Assembly: GCF_000159135.1 (NCBI RefSeq)
Contig: NZ_GG667531.1
Coordinates: 62,001-126,000, forward strand
Source of the DNA: Corynebacterium striatum ATCC 6940
Lineage (GTDB): Bacteria > Actinomycetota > Actinomycetes > Mycobacteriales > Mycobacteriaceae
Length of the DNA stretch: 64,000 nucleotides
Direction of reading: 5' to 3'
Position numbers and translations under genes: made by a program. Of this stretch, positions 16,797 through 24,521 are shown piece by piece. The notes under the pieces were generated by a model that was given only the letters and a program-made list of their open reading frames with translations, was not told where the DNA came from and did no database searches. How positions within the stretch are numbered: position 1 is the first letter of the stretch; each line of letters starts with the position of its first letter.

Positions 16797-17728
16797 TAGC
16801 TAGCGAGGTGGGCCGTGACAATGTCGTCGATAAGCCGCGCCGCCGCTTTGGCGGTGCGGTTATCGATGTCAAAGGTGGGGTTGAGCTCGACGACGTCCAC
16901 CAGAGCCAGCTTTCCCGTCTGCGCAATAGCCACCGCCATGGCGCGGATACGCTCAAAGGATACGCCGAGTGATGCCGGTGCGGATACGCCCGGCGCGGTG
17001 GAAGCCGGCAGGACATCGAGGTCGATGGACAAGTGAACTTTGTCTTTGCCCTCGGTGGCGCGGGCGGCAAGCTCGCCGCATTCGGCGGGGGTGAGGTTGA
17101 CCAGCTCTTCGTCCAGGGTGATGGCGACGTTCAGGCTCTCTGCCTCGTCGAAAAGCGCCGCGGTGTTATTGGGGCGGGAAATACCCAGCACGGTGTAATC
17201 GAAGTCGTCAGACAGGTCGGCGATCTGCTTGAACGGGGTGCCGGAGGTGGCCTGGTCCGCGCGGCGCAGATCGAAATGGGCGTCCAGATTGATGATCTTG
17301 GTGGCGCCTACCGCGCGATACAGGCCGCGGTGAGAGCCAAAGGCGGTCTCGTGCCCGCCGCCCAGGATGATGGGTAGGCTGCCGGCCGCGACGAGTTCTT
17401 GCACCTTTTCGGAAAGTGCGTCGTGGGCGCCGTCGAGGTCGTCGGCCTGGGTGGTGATCGTGCCGGCGTCGGCAAGCGCATGCTCATGGTGTACCGCCAA
17501 GGAGCCGAGCGCGGAGCGCAGTGCAGCCGGGCCTGCGGCTGCACCCTGGCGCCCACCATTGCGCAGCACGCCCTCATCGGAAGCAAAACCCAGGAGAGTG
17601 ACTGGGGCTGGGGAAGTGGCGGACTGGTTGATAACGCTATGCCAGCGAGCGTGCTCTGGGCCCGGGCCATCGGAACGGCCGGACCATTCGGGGGCGGGGG
17701 TGAAAAGTTCAGCTGTTTCAGTGTTCAT
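16796..17728 (-). CDS. hutG: Formimidoylglutamase (arginase/ureohydrolase family)
   Basis: 310 residues from the ATG at 17728; the frame extends 19 codons further but overlaps the regulator's promoter. It converts N-formimino-L-glutamate to glutamate and formamide, the last step of four-enzyme histidine degradation. The manganese ligands of the ureohydrolase family are present: His126 (GGGHE), Asp149, His151 and Asp153 (DAHFD), and Asp236 and Asp238 (SIDLD). The context settles HutG over arginase or agmatinase: it is divergent from an IclR regulator followed by hutH, hutU and hutI. Its presence means histidine breakdown runs through direct hydrolysis rather than through formylglutamate (HutF). 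Confidence 0.93.
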   Translation of the reverse strand: MNTETAELFTPAPEWSGRSDGPGPEHARWHSVINQSATSPAPVTLLGFASDEGVLRNGGRQGAAAGPAALRSALGSLAVHHEHALADAGTITTQADDLDGAHDALSEKVQELVAAGSLPIILGGGHETAFGSHRGLYRAVGATKIINLDAHFDLRRADQATSGTPFKQIADLSDDFDYTVLGISRPNNTAALFDEAESLNVAITLDEELVNLTPAECGELAARATEGKDKVHLSIDLDVLPASTAPGVSAPASLGVSFERIRAMAVAIAQTGKLALVDVVELNPTFDIDNRTAKAAARLIDDIVTAHLAS

Positions 17729-17760
17729 GGTTTTCGATGTTAGGTAAAACCGCGGCATGT

Positions 17761-17776
17761 GGCAGGAAACTCTGCC
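17761..17776. promoter_or_regulatory. Inverted repeat GGCAG-N6-CTGCC before hutR
   Basis: A perfect 5-bp inverted repeat with a 6-base spacer in the hutG/hutR divergent region, 14 bases before the proposed hutR start. The size and spacing are similar to the GTCTC-N6-GAGAC repeat before hutU, so it may be a HutR autoregulatory site. The sequences of the two differ. Confidence 0.4.
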
Positions 17777-17790
17777 TACAATCACTAAGC

Positions 17791-18534
17791 GTGAGTACCA
17801 ACAGAGTCCCCGCAGCGCGTCACGCGATGGAGATCCTCAAGCTTTTGTCCACCATCGACGTCCCTATATCTGCCGCCCGCATTCAAGGAGAGCTCAACCT
17901 GCCGCGCTCGTCTACATATCACCTGCTGGCGGAGATGGTTGATGCTGGTTTTGTGGTCCATTTGCCGGAACATAAGACCTATGGCCTGGGGCTGGCGGCG
18001 TATTCCATGGCTTCGGCCTACGTGACGCAGCAGCCCTTGGTGCGTATGGCCACTCGGGACTTGGAACAGTGTGCCGCGCTGGTGGGTGGATCGGGGCACC
18101 TCTCGCGTATGGCCGGCTCAGAAATCTTGTATTTGCAGGAGGTACGTGCGGCGGGTGCTACCTCCTTGGTGACTGAGGTGGGGGTGCGCCTGCAGGCACA
18201 TAAGACGGCGTCGGGGCGCGTGATGCTGGCGCATCTGCCTGATGCGGAGGTGCGCGCCGCCTTTGATACTGCGGGAGGTAGCGGCTTTAACGCGTTGAAA
18301 GAACACTTGCGTTTGGTAGCTGCACGCGGGTGGGACCAGGAGATTGAAGAAATTAGCCGCGGTCAGGCCTCTGTGGCGGTGCCTATCTTGGATCACTTGG
18401 AGCGTCCGGCGGCAGCGGTGGCGGTGACGTATCCGGTAGGGACGCCGGATGTGAAGGTAGACGCCCTTATTCGAGCTTTGTTGGAGGTATCAGACAAGGT
18501 GGCGGCCAAAATGTACCGCAATCGCAAAAAGTGA
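17791..18534 (+). CDS. hutR: IclR-family regulator of histidine utilisation
   Basis: 247 residues from the GTG at 17791 (STNRVPAARHAMEIL). An upstream start at 17737 would add 18 residues that overlap the promoter and the inverted repeat. The N-terminal winged helix is visible (VPISAARIQGELNLPRSSTYHLLAEMVDAGFV), followed by the IclR effector domain (GVRLQAHKTASGRVMLAHL ... RGQASVAVPILDHLERPAAAVAVTYP). An IclR regulator in this position, between hutG and hutH, is the known HutR arrangement in corynebacteria, where it activates hut genes in response to histidine or urocanate. The symbol rests on that context. Confidence 0.88.
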   Translation: MSTNRVPAARHAMEILKLLSTIDVPISAARIQGELNLPRSSTYHLLAEMVDAGFVVHLPEHKTYGLGLAAYSMASAYVTQQPLVRMATRDLEQCAALVGGSGHLSRMAGSEILYLQEVRAAGATSLVTEVGVRLQAHKTASGRVMLAHLPDAEVRAAFDTAGGSGFNALKEHLRLVAARGWDQEIEEISRGQASVAVPILDHLERPAAAVAVTYPVGTPDVKVDALIRALLEVSDKVAAKMYRNRKK

Positions 18535-18560
18535 GGTAGCATACATTCATCGCGTTAGGC

Positions 18561-18572
18561 TGTCGCGTGACA
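18561..18572. promoter_or_regulatory. Near-palindrome TGTC-GCGT-GACA before hutH
   Basis: A 4-bp inverted repeat with a 4-base centre, 41 bases before hutH in the 78-base hutR-hutH gap. It is a possible regulator-binding or promoter element; the support is only its symmetry and position. Confidence 0.3.
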
Positions 18573-18612
18573 CATCGAAATTATTGATCCCTTTTTTAAA
18601 GGAGTTTTTGCC

Positions 18613-20166
18613 ATGCCTAACGCCTACCCAACCACCGTGACCGTAAATGTCGGCGCGCTGAGCATCGACGACGTCGTTGCTGTTGCCCGTTATGGCGCGC
18701 AGGTGGAGATTGCTCCCGAGGCGCTAGAAGAGGTGGCCGCTACCCGCGAGCGCGTGGAAGAACTGGCACAAGATCCCACTCCGGTCTATGGCATTTCCAC
18801 CGGCTTTGGCGCGCTCGCTCGCCGCCATATCCCGGAAGAGATGCGCGCCCAGCTGCAGCTTTCGCTGGTGCGCTCGCACGCTGCGGGCACCGGCCCGGAA
18901 GTAGAAGAAGAAGTCATCCGCGCACTGATGCTGCTGCGCCTGTCCACCCTGTGCACCGGCCGTACCGGCGTGCGCCCCGTAGTGGTGGAAACGTATGCCA
19001 AGGCCTTGAACGCCGGGATTGTGCCGGTGGTGCGCGAGTATGGCTCGCTGGGCTGCTCCGGTGACTTGGCGCCGCTTGCTCACTGTGCGCTGGCCCTGTT
19101 GGGAGAGGGCGAGGTACGCGTGAACGGCGAGCTGCAGGATGCGGGCGAAGCTTTGGCCGCAGCCGGGATTGAGCCGCTGCAGCTACGCGAGAAGGAGGGC
19201 CTAGCGCTCATCAACGGCACCGATGGAATGCTCGGCCAACTATGCCTGGCCATTACTGACCTGCGCGCGGCCGCAAAGACCGCCGATATTGCCACCGCTA
19301 TGACAGTGGAGGGCCTGCTCGGCACCTTGGTGGTCTTTGCCGATGACCTCCAGCAGCTGCGCCCGCACCCAGGACAGGCCGATGCCGCGGCCAATATCCT
19401 CCAGGTGGCCGAGGGATCTGAGATCCTGGAATCGGCCCTCGAGGAGTTCAAGAAGAATCAGGTACAAGACGCCTACTCCGTGCGCTGCGCCCCGCAGGTC
19501 GCCGGCGGTTTCCGCGATACCTTGAGCCACACTGCACAGGTGGCCGAACGCGAGCTAGCCGCCGCTGTGGATAACCCGGTGGTGACCAAGGATGGTCGCG
19601 TGGTCTCCAATGGCAACTTCCACGGCGCGCCGGTGGCCTATGCGCTTGACTTCCTGGCAATTGTCACCGCGGACCTGGCCTCCATTTCTGAGCGCCGCAC
19701 TGACCGCTTCCTGGACCCGGCGCGCAACCGCGGGCTGAACGCCTTTCTTGCTGATGACCCCGGGGTTGACTCCGGGCACATGATTGCCCAGTACGCCCAG
19801 GCCGGCATTGTGAGCGAATTGAAGCGCCTGGCCAACCCATCTTCGGCTGATTCCATTCCATCCTCGGCTATGCAGGAAGACCACGTGTCTATGGGCTGGT
19901 CCGCTGCGCGCAAGCTGCGCAAGGCCGTCGATGGTTTGCAGCGCGTGCTGGCCATTGAGATCCTCACCGCCGCCCGCGCCATCGATATGCGCGAGGGTAC
20001 CCCGGCTAAGGGAACCGGCGCGGTGATCGCCAAGCTGCGCGAGACCGTCAAGGGTCCAGGTGTGGACCGTTATTTGTCCCCGGAAATCGAAGAGACGGTG
20101 CGCCTAGTCAAGGAGGGCGCGCTTGTCGAAGCCGTCGAGAATGCTACTGGAAAGCTGCGTGATTAA
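18613..20166 (+). CDS. hutH: Histidine ammonia-lyase
   Basis: 517 residues, the normal length for HutH. It deaminates L-histidine to trans-urocanate with a self-made MIO cofactor. The cofactor loop reads GSLGCSGDLAPLAH, so the cyclising tripeptide is Cys148-Ser149-Gly150 instead of the textbook Ala-Ser-Gly. The catalytic Tyr in YGISTGFGA and the RTD..LDP segment are present. The ribosome-binding site AAAGGAG lies seven bases upstream. It is separated from hutR by 78 bases on the same strand and followed, with one base between, by a truncated flavin reductase gene. Identification is firm. Confidence 0.96.
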   Translation: MPNAYPTTVTVNVGALSIDDVVAVARYGAQVEIAPEALEEVAATRERVEELAQDPTPVYGISTGFGALARRHIPEEMRAQLQLSLVRSHAAGTGPEVEEEVIRALMLLRLSTLCTGRTGVRPVVVETYAKALNAGIVPVVREYGSLGCSGDLAPLAHCALALLGEGEVRVNGELQDAGEALAAAGIEPLQLREKEGLALINGTDGMLGQLCLAITDLRAAAKTADIATAMTVEGLLGTLVVFADDLQQLRPHPGQADAAANILQVAEGSEILESALEEFKKNQVQDAYSVRCAPQVAGGFRDTLSHTAQVAERELAAAVDNPVVTKDGRVVSNGNFHGAPVAYALDFLAIVTADLASISERRTDRFLDPARNRGLNAFLADDPGVDSGHMIAQYAQAGIVSELKRLANPSSADSIPSSAMQEDHVSMGWSAARKLRKAVDGLQRVLAIEILTAARAIDMREGTPAKGTGAVIAKLRETVKGPGVDRYLSPEIEETVRLVKEGALVEAVENATGKLRD

Positions 20167-20167
20167 A

Positions 20168-20407
20168 ATGGCGACCATCTCTTGGCATCCACAATCTGAG
20201 CCCAACCCCTTGCCGTTTTCCCCTTTTAAAGCCAGCACGGTACCGCGCCCCATTGGATGGCTCTCTAGTGTGGACGGTGAGGGGCGCGAAAACATCGCGC
20301 CTTATAGCCAGTGGCAAAACCTCACCTTCGATCCACCCATGGTGATGTTTTCGGCCAACCAGTACCCGGATGGTCGCCGCGCGGACATGGTAGACCACGC
20401 CGAGTGA
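20168..20407 (+). pseudogene. Flavin reductase-like protein, C-terminally truncated
   Basis: 79 codons starting one base after the hutH stop (MATISWHPQSEPNPLPFSPF). The sequence follows the N-terminal part of the flavin-reductase-like FMN-binding split barrel: STVPRPIGWLSSVDGEGRENIAPYSQWQNLTFDPPMVMFSAN is the classic FMN-site strand pattern. Family members run to about 160-210 residues; here the frame ends at VDHAE-stop, before the second half of the barrel. The rest of the barrel is not visible in the following 165 bases in any frame, so a deletion has removed it. It would be co-transcribed with hutH. Loss of function is very likely. Confidence 0.8.
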
Positions 20408-20423
20408 GTCTCATATGCGAGAC
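20408..20423. promoter_or_regulatory. Probable HutR operator GTCTC-N6-GAGAC
   Basis: A perfect 5-bp inverted repeat around ATATGC, 150 bases before hutU. The spacing and centre (TCT..AT..AGA type) resemble the motif TCTG-ww-AT-wC-CAGA that I recall for HutR in a related corynebacterium. It starts directly behind the stop codon of the truncated flavin reductase gene. Confidence 0.5.
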
Positions 20424-20452
20424 AGTCTGAGGTTTTGTGGCCTGTCGCATAG

Positions 20453-20465
20453 CTGTGGATCACAG
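20453..20465. promoter_or_regulatory. Inverted repeat CTGTG-GAT-CACAG
   Basis: A perfect 5-bp stem with a 3-base centre in the hutU leader, 108 bases upstream of the start. It could be a protein site or a small hairpin in front of the structured element at 20481-20543. Confidence 0.35.
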
Positions 20466-20480
20466 TAGGTTGTGACCTGT

Positions 20481-20543
20481 GACGCCAAACAAGCCCTCGG
20501 GGACAGCCCCGGGATACCGGCCTAGGGGGCTTGGGAGGGCGTC
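20481..20543 (+). ncRNA. Candidate structured 5' leader RNA of hutU
   Basis: Nested pairings can be read directly: GACGCC (20481-20486) with GGCGTC (20538-20543), CAAGCCC (20490-20496) with GGGCTTG (20527-20533), and inside them CGGGG (20498-20502) with CCCCG (20507-20511) closing a 4-base loop ACAG. The element ends 30 bases before the hutU start, with the ribosome-binding site AAAGGA outside it. No T-run follows, so it is not a simple terminator. It matches no riboswitch class I can recall. It could be an mRNA-stabilising or regulatory leader, or merely a GC-rich chance fold. Confidence 0.4.
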
Positions 20544-20572
20544 GAAAAGCACAAGCGAAAGGAATCCTCACC

Positions 20573-22249
20573 ATGTCTCAACCACGTGAAGTACGCTCGC
20601 CGCGCGGAACCGAACTATCCGCCAAGTCCTGGCAGACCGAAGCCCCGCTGCGCATGCTCATGAATAACCTCGACCCGGAGGTAGCTGAGCGCCCCGAGGA
20701 CCTCGTGGTCTACGGTGGCACCGGCCGTGCCGCACGTAGCTGGGAAGCTTTCGATGCCATCGTAGAGTCCCTTAAGGATCTCGAGTCCGACGAAACCCTG
20801 CTCGTGCAGTCCGGCAAGCCGGTAGGCATCTGGAAGACCAACGAGTGGGCACCGCGCGTTCTCATCGCCAACTCCAACCTCGTGGGCGACTGGGCTAACT
20901 GGGAACACTTCCGCAAGCTCGAGGACGAGGGCCTCATGATGTACGGCCAAATGACGGCTGGCTCCTGGATCTACATCGCTACCCAGGGCATCCTGCAGGG
21001 CACCTTTGAGACCTTCGCAGCTGTCGCTCGCAAGCGCTTCGGTGGCACCCTCGCCGGTACCTTCACCCTTACCGGCGGATGCGGCGGCATGGGCGGCGCA
21101 CAGCCGCTGTCCGTCACCCTCAACGGCGGCGCTTGCCTCATCGTGGATGTGGACGAGACCCGCCTCAAGCGCCGTCAGTCCAAGCGTTACCTCGATGAAG
21201 TTGTCACCGACCTGGATGAGGCTCTTAAACTCGTGCTTGCCGCGAAGGCGGACAAGCGGCCGCTGTCTGTTGGTCTCGTGGGCAATGCCGCAGAAGTATT
21301 CCCTGAGGTACTGCGCCGCCAGCGTGCCGGCGAGTTCACCGTAGATGTGGTCACCGACCAGACCTCTGCGCACGATCCGCTGTCCTACCTGCCAACCGAA
21401 ATCACCGTGGAGGACTGGCACAACGAAGCCAAGGCTGACCCGACCACCTTCACCAAGAAGGCACGCGAGTCCATGGCAGCGCAGGTCCAGGCCATGGTGG
21501 AGTTCCAGGACGAAGGCGCTGAGGTCTTCGACTACGGCAACTCCATCCGTGATGAGGCCCGTCACGCCGGCTACCAGCGCGCCTTCGAGTTCCCAGGTTT
21601 CGTTCCGGCCTACATCCGCCCGCTGTTCTGCGAGGGCCTTGGCCCGTTCCGCTGGGCAGCGCTGTCCGGCGACCCAGAGGACATCAAGGTCACCGACCAA
21701 GCTCTCAAGGAGCTCTTCCCGGACAACGAGCATTTGCACAACTGGCTCGACGCCGCTGAGGAGTACGTCGAGTTCGAAGGACTGCCGGCACGTATCTGCT
21801 GGCTGGGCTACAACGAGCGCCACAAGGCTGGCTTGCTCTTCAACGAGCTGGTCCGCGACGGCAAGGTCTCCGCACCAATCGTCATCGGCCGCGATCACCT
21901 AGACTCCGGTTCCGTGGCCTCCCCATACCGCGAGACCGAGTCCATGCTCGACGGCACCGATGCCGTAGCCGACTGGCCGCTGCTCAACGCCATGACTGCC
22001 GTTTCCTCCGGCGCTACCTGGGTCTCGCTCCACCACGGTGGCGGCGTGGGCATGGGCCGTTCCATCCACGCGGGCCAGGTCTCCGTGGCCGACGGCACCG
22101 AGCTGGCCGCCGCCAAGCTGCGCGCGGTGCTCACCAACGACCCGGGCATGGGCGTTATCCGCCACGTGGATGCAGGCTACACTCGCGCCAAAGAAGTAGC
22201 CGACGAGCGCGGCGTACGCATCCCAATGGAGTTCAAGGCGCGCGACTAG
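20573..22249 (+). CDS. hutU: Urocanate hydratase
   Basis: 558 residues from the ATG at 20573, with AAAGGA nine bases before it; the frame upstream (20531) runs into the leader hairpin. It adds water to urocanate to give imidazolonepropionate, using tightly bound NAD. Visible hallmarks are the glycine-rich NAD loop [11 protein letters not shown], the conserved segment [21 protein letters not shown] with the invariant Cys353, and the C-terminal [15 protein letters not shown]. It lies four bases upstream of hutI's ribosome-binding region and shares its operon. Its own leader has operator-like and RNA-like elements, suggesting hutU-hutI can be transcribed separately from hutH. Confidence 0.97.
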   Translation: MSQPREVRSPRGTELSAKSWQTEAPLRMLMNNLDPEVAERPEDLVVYGGTGRAARSWEAFDAIVESLKDLESDETLLVQSGKPVGIWKTNEWAPRVLIANSNLVGDWANWEHFRKLEDEGLMMYGQMTAGSWIYIATQGILQGTFETFAAVARKRFGGTLAGTFTLTGGCGGMGGAQPLSVTLNGGACLIVDVDETRLKRRQSKRYLDEVVTDLDEALKLVLAAKADKRPLSVGLVGNAAEVFPEVLRRQRAGEFTVDVVTDQTSAHDPLSYLPTEITVEDWHNEAKADPTTFTKKARESMAAQVQAMVEFQDEGAEVFDYGNSIRDEARHAGYQRAFEFPGFVPAYIRPLFCEGLGPFRWAALSGDPEDIKVTDQALKELFPDNEHLHNWLDAAEEYVEFEGLPARICWLGYNERHKAGLLFNELVRDGKVSAPIVIGRDHLDSGSVASPYRETESMLDGTDAVADWPLLNAMTAVSSGATWVSLHHGGGVGMGRSIHAGQVSVADGTELAAAKLRAVLTNDPGMGVIRHVDAGYTRAKEVADERGVRIPMEFKARD

Positions 22250-22257
22250 GAGCGAAA

Positions 22258-23442
22258 ATGACGATGAGCACCCTGTTTACTGGAATCTCTGAACTGCGCA
22301 CGGTTAGTGATGCGGGCACGCTTAACGACGCCGCCCTTGTGGTCACCGACGGCACCATCTCCTGGGTGGGCCCGGCGGACAAGGCACCTGCGGCTGACGA
22401 CGCCGTCGACCTCGGCGGCCGTGCCGTCCTGCCGGGCTGGGTGGACTCGCACACCCACATGATTTTCGACGGAGATCGCTCCGCCGAATTCGAAGCTCGT
22501 ATGGGTGGAGGTACCTACCAAGCAGGGGGCATTGCTGTCACCATGGATGCCACGCGTTCGGCAGGTGAGGAGCGCCTCGAAGCCCTCCTCATCGACCGCA
22601 TCGCGGCTGCTCACAAGGGCGGCACCACGACGCTGGAGACCAAGACCGGCTACGGCCTTAACACCGAGTCCGAGATTCTCGCCGCACAGGTGGCCTCCCG
22701 CCACGTCGACGACGTCACCTTCCTTGGCGCACACCTCGTCCCGCCAGGAGCTCAGGCCGAGTCATACCTCGACGAGGTGGTTGGCCCCATGCTCGACGGC
22801 GTCGCCCCGTATGTGCAGTGGATTGACGTCTTTTGCGAGCGCGGCGCCTTCGACGAGGCGCAGTCTCGCCGCGTCCTGGCCGCCGGCATCGAGCGTGGCC
22901 TTGGCGTTCGCGTGCACGGCAATCAGCTAGGCGAAGGCCCCGGCGTGGCGCTCGCGGTCGAACTGGGCGCAGCGTCCGTCGACCACGTCAACTACCTCAG
23001 CGACGCGGACGTCGAGGCGCTTGCTTCCTCGAACACCGTGGCCACCATGCTGCCTGCCTGCGACCTGTCTACCCGTGAGCCCCTCGCACCGGGCCGGCGT
23101 CTGCTCGATGCCGGTGCAACCGTGGCCATCGCCTCGAACCTCAACCCGGGCACCTCATACACTTCGTCGATGAATTTCTGCGTGACCACCGCAGTCTTGC
23201 AGCAGCACCTTTCCTTGGATGAGGCGATCCGTGCCGCAACCTATGGCGGCGCGCAAGCCTTGCGTCGCCACGACGTCGGCGGTGGCGTCGACGCCCAAGG
23301 CCGCCCAGCCAAGGGCACCATCGTCGAAGGCGCGGCAGGCGATCTCCACGTCCTCGACGCACCCAGCGCCATCCACCTGGCATACCGCCCAGGCATGCCG
23401 ATGACGTGGCGAACCTACGTGGCAGGAAAACGCGCCTTCTAG
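22258..23442 (+). CDS. hutI: Imidazolonepropionase
   Basis: 394 residues; a metal-dependent amidohydrolase that opens the ring of imidazolonepropionate to N-formimino-glutamate, the substrate of HutG. The first metal motif is DSHTHMIFDGDR (His65, His67). Also seen are the substrate segment ETKTGYGLN, a metal His in VRVHGNQLG, the SVDHVNYL segment, and SNLNPGTSYTSSMN near the C-terminus. A ribosome-binding site (AGGAG) overlaps the hutU stop region eight bases upstream. The last four bases overlap the convergent lipase gene. Confidence 0.96.
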   Translation: MTMSTLFTGISELRTVSDAGTLNDAALVVTDGTISWVGPADKAPAADDAVDLGGRAVLPGWVDSHTHMIFDGDRSAEFEARMGGGTYQAGGIAVTMDATRSAGEERLEALLIDRIAAAHKGGTTTLETKTGYGLNTESEILAAQVASRHVDDVTFLGAHLVPPGAQAESYLDEVVGPMLDGVAPYVQWIDVFCERGAFDEAQSRRVLAAGIERGLGVRVHGNQLGEGPGVALAVELGAASVDHVNYLSDADVEALASSNTVATMLPACDLSTREPLAPGRRLLDAGATVAIASNLNPGTSYTSSMNFCVTTAVLQQHLSLDEAIRAATYGGAQALRRHDVGGGVDAQGRPAKGTIVEGAAGDLHVLDAPSAIHLAYRPGMPMTWRTYVAGKRAF

Positions 23443-24287
23443 AGATAGGCAGCGATGGTCTTGGCCATTTCCTCCTGCCCCAGCGGGGTAGGGTGCATCG
23501 GAAACGCACCAGTTTCGGTGCCCGCGAGATCAACCCAGCGTTGATCCGCGGGCGCGCAGCCGGTGTGTTTCTCTATCTCAGGCGGCATCACGTACTGCGC
23601 ACCGGCGCGCAGCGCAGCCTTTTCCACCTCGACGTTGATTTGTGAAATTTTCAGCGTGAACCACAGCCGGTCCACGTCACTGACCTTGGCGATTTCAGGG
23701 CACGTTGCCCCGGTGTCGGCGTCGGCAAGCAACGGCATATATCCCGTGGCAAACACCTTGGCCCGTGGCGCGCGCCGCTCCAACTCCCGGTAGACGCCGT
23801 CCAACTTCGCGGGCAGCGCGGCCAGCGCGGCGTCGATTTCCACCCCGTGTAGCTCCGCGCAGTTGAGGCCACTGGTGTTCATGGCGCAGCTGGTCAGAAC
23901 GCCGAATCCCGCGTCGTTGCCGCCAATCGACAACGTCACCACATCCGTCGTCGAATCCACCGCATCGATTTGTGGCGGCAAATCCGCCCGCGGCCCCAGC
24001 ACATGATCGGTCAATGCACCCTGGCACGTCAGGTCATTGAGCTGCATCCCGGTGAGCTCTTGCAGCTTGGTGGGGTAGTTGTCCGTGGCGCGCTCGCACC
24101 ACCGTGGCCCCGAGTGCGGGCCTTGGCGCGTTCCCATCGACGCATAAGAATCACCAAGTGCCACATAGCTGAGTTGTTGCGCCGGCGCGTCCTGCGGGGC
24201 GGGGGAATTCTCCGGCGCAGAAGCACACCCGCTACCAGCTAAGACGAGGGCAAGCAGCGGTCCAACAGTTCGCGCGCGGTGGGTCAT
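23439..24287 (-). CDS. SGNH/GDSL-type lipase or esterase, lipoprotein
   Basis: 282 residues. The N-terminus is a lipoprotein signal (hydrophobic LLALVLAGSG then Cys21), so the enzyme should be anchored outside the membrane. SGNH blocks are present: block I ALGDSYASMG with nucleophile Ser47, a Gly-containing block after DLTCQGAL, block III SIGGNDAGFG, and block V with FPMHPTPLG for the catalytic His. Members hydrolyse lipids or other esters at the cell surface. It overlaps the hutI stop by four bases. Directly upstream lies the tail of a decayed paralogue whose stop codon overlaps this start (ATGA), so the two once formed a translationally coupled pair. Confidence 0.87.
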   Translation of the reverse strand: MTHRARTVGPLLALVLAGSGCASAPENSPAPQDAPAQQLSYVALGDSYASMGTRQGPHSGPRWCERATDNYPTKLQELTGMQLNDLTCQGALTDHVLGPRADLPPQIDAVDSTTDVVTLSIGGNDAGFGVLTSCAMNTSGLNCAELHGVEIDAALAALPAKLDGVYRELERRAPRAKVFATGYMPLLADADTGATCPEIAKVSDVDRLWFTLKISQINVEVEKAALRAGAQYVMPPEIEKHTGCAPADQRWVDLAGTETGAFPMHPTPLGQEEMAKTIAAYL

Positions 24288-24454
24288 GCGGGCGATTGTA
24301 CTGTTTCCTCATCGTTCAAGCCCTCGTGGGCCTCCAAGACGTCGGAAACGACGGCGCCCTGGCAGGTGACGTCGGTAAGCTGCGCGTATAAATCGCCTGC
24401 CACAGCGGGGTTGTGTGACCGTTCGGAGCCTCGCTGGTCTATGTGTTTGTGCAC
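24284..24454 (-). pseudogene. Remnant of a second SGNH-type hydrolase
   Basis: A 56-codon frame from a GTG at 24454 reads DQRGSERSHNPAVAGDLYA, then QLTDVTCQGAVVSDVLEAHE, and stops at TGA overlapping the ATG of the lipase. It parallels the lipase segment RWCERATDNYPTKLQELTG...LNDLTCQGALTDHVL, i.e. the stretch between blocks I and III. Both the GDS nucleophile part and the C-terminal catalytic His are missing. The 234-base gap up to the DEAD-box gene holds nothing else I can identify. Confidence 0.6.
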
Positions 24455-24521
24455 ACCTTTCGAATGGGTTTAGCTCGTTCAATAGCTAATGCGCAATGTT
24501 TAACGTACTGTGGGACGAGCA

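Noticed and set aside
23406..23645. 79-codon plus-strand frame after hutI
   Set aside because: Overlaps the convergent lipase gene in antisense and has no start signal of its own.
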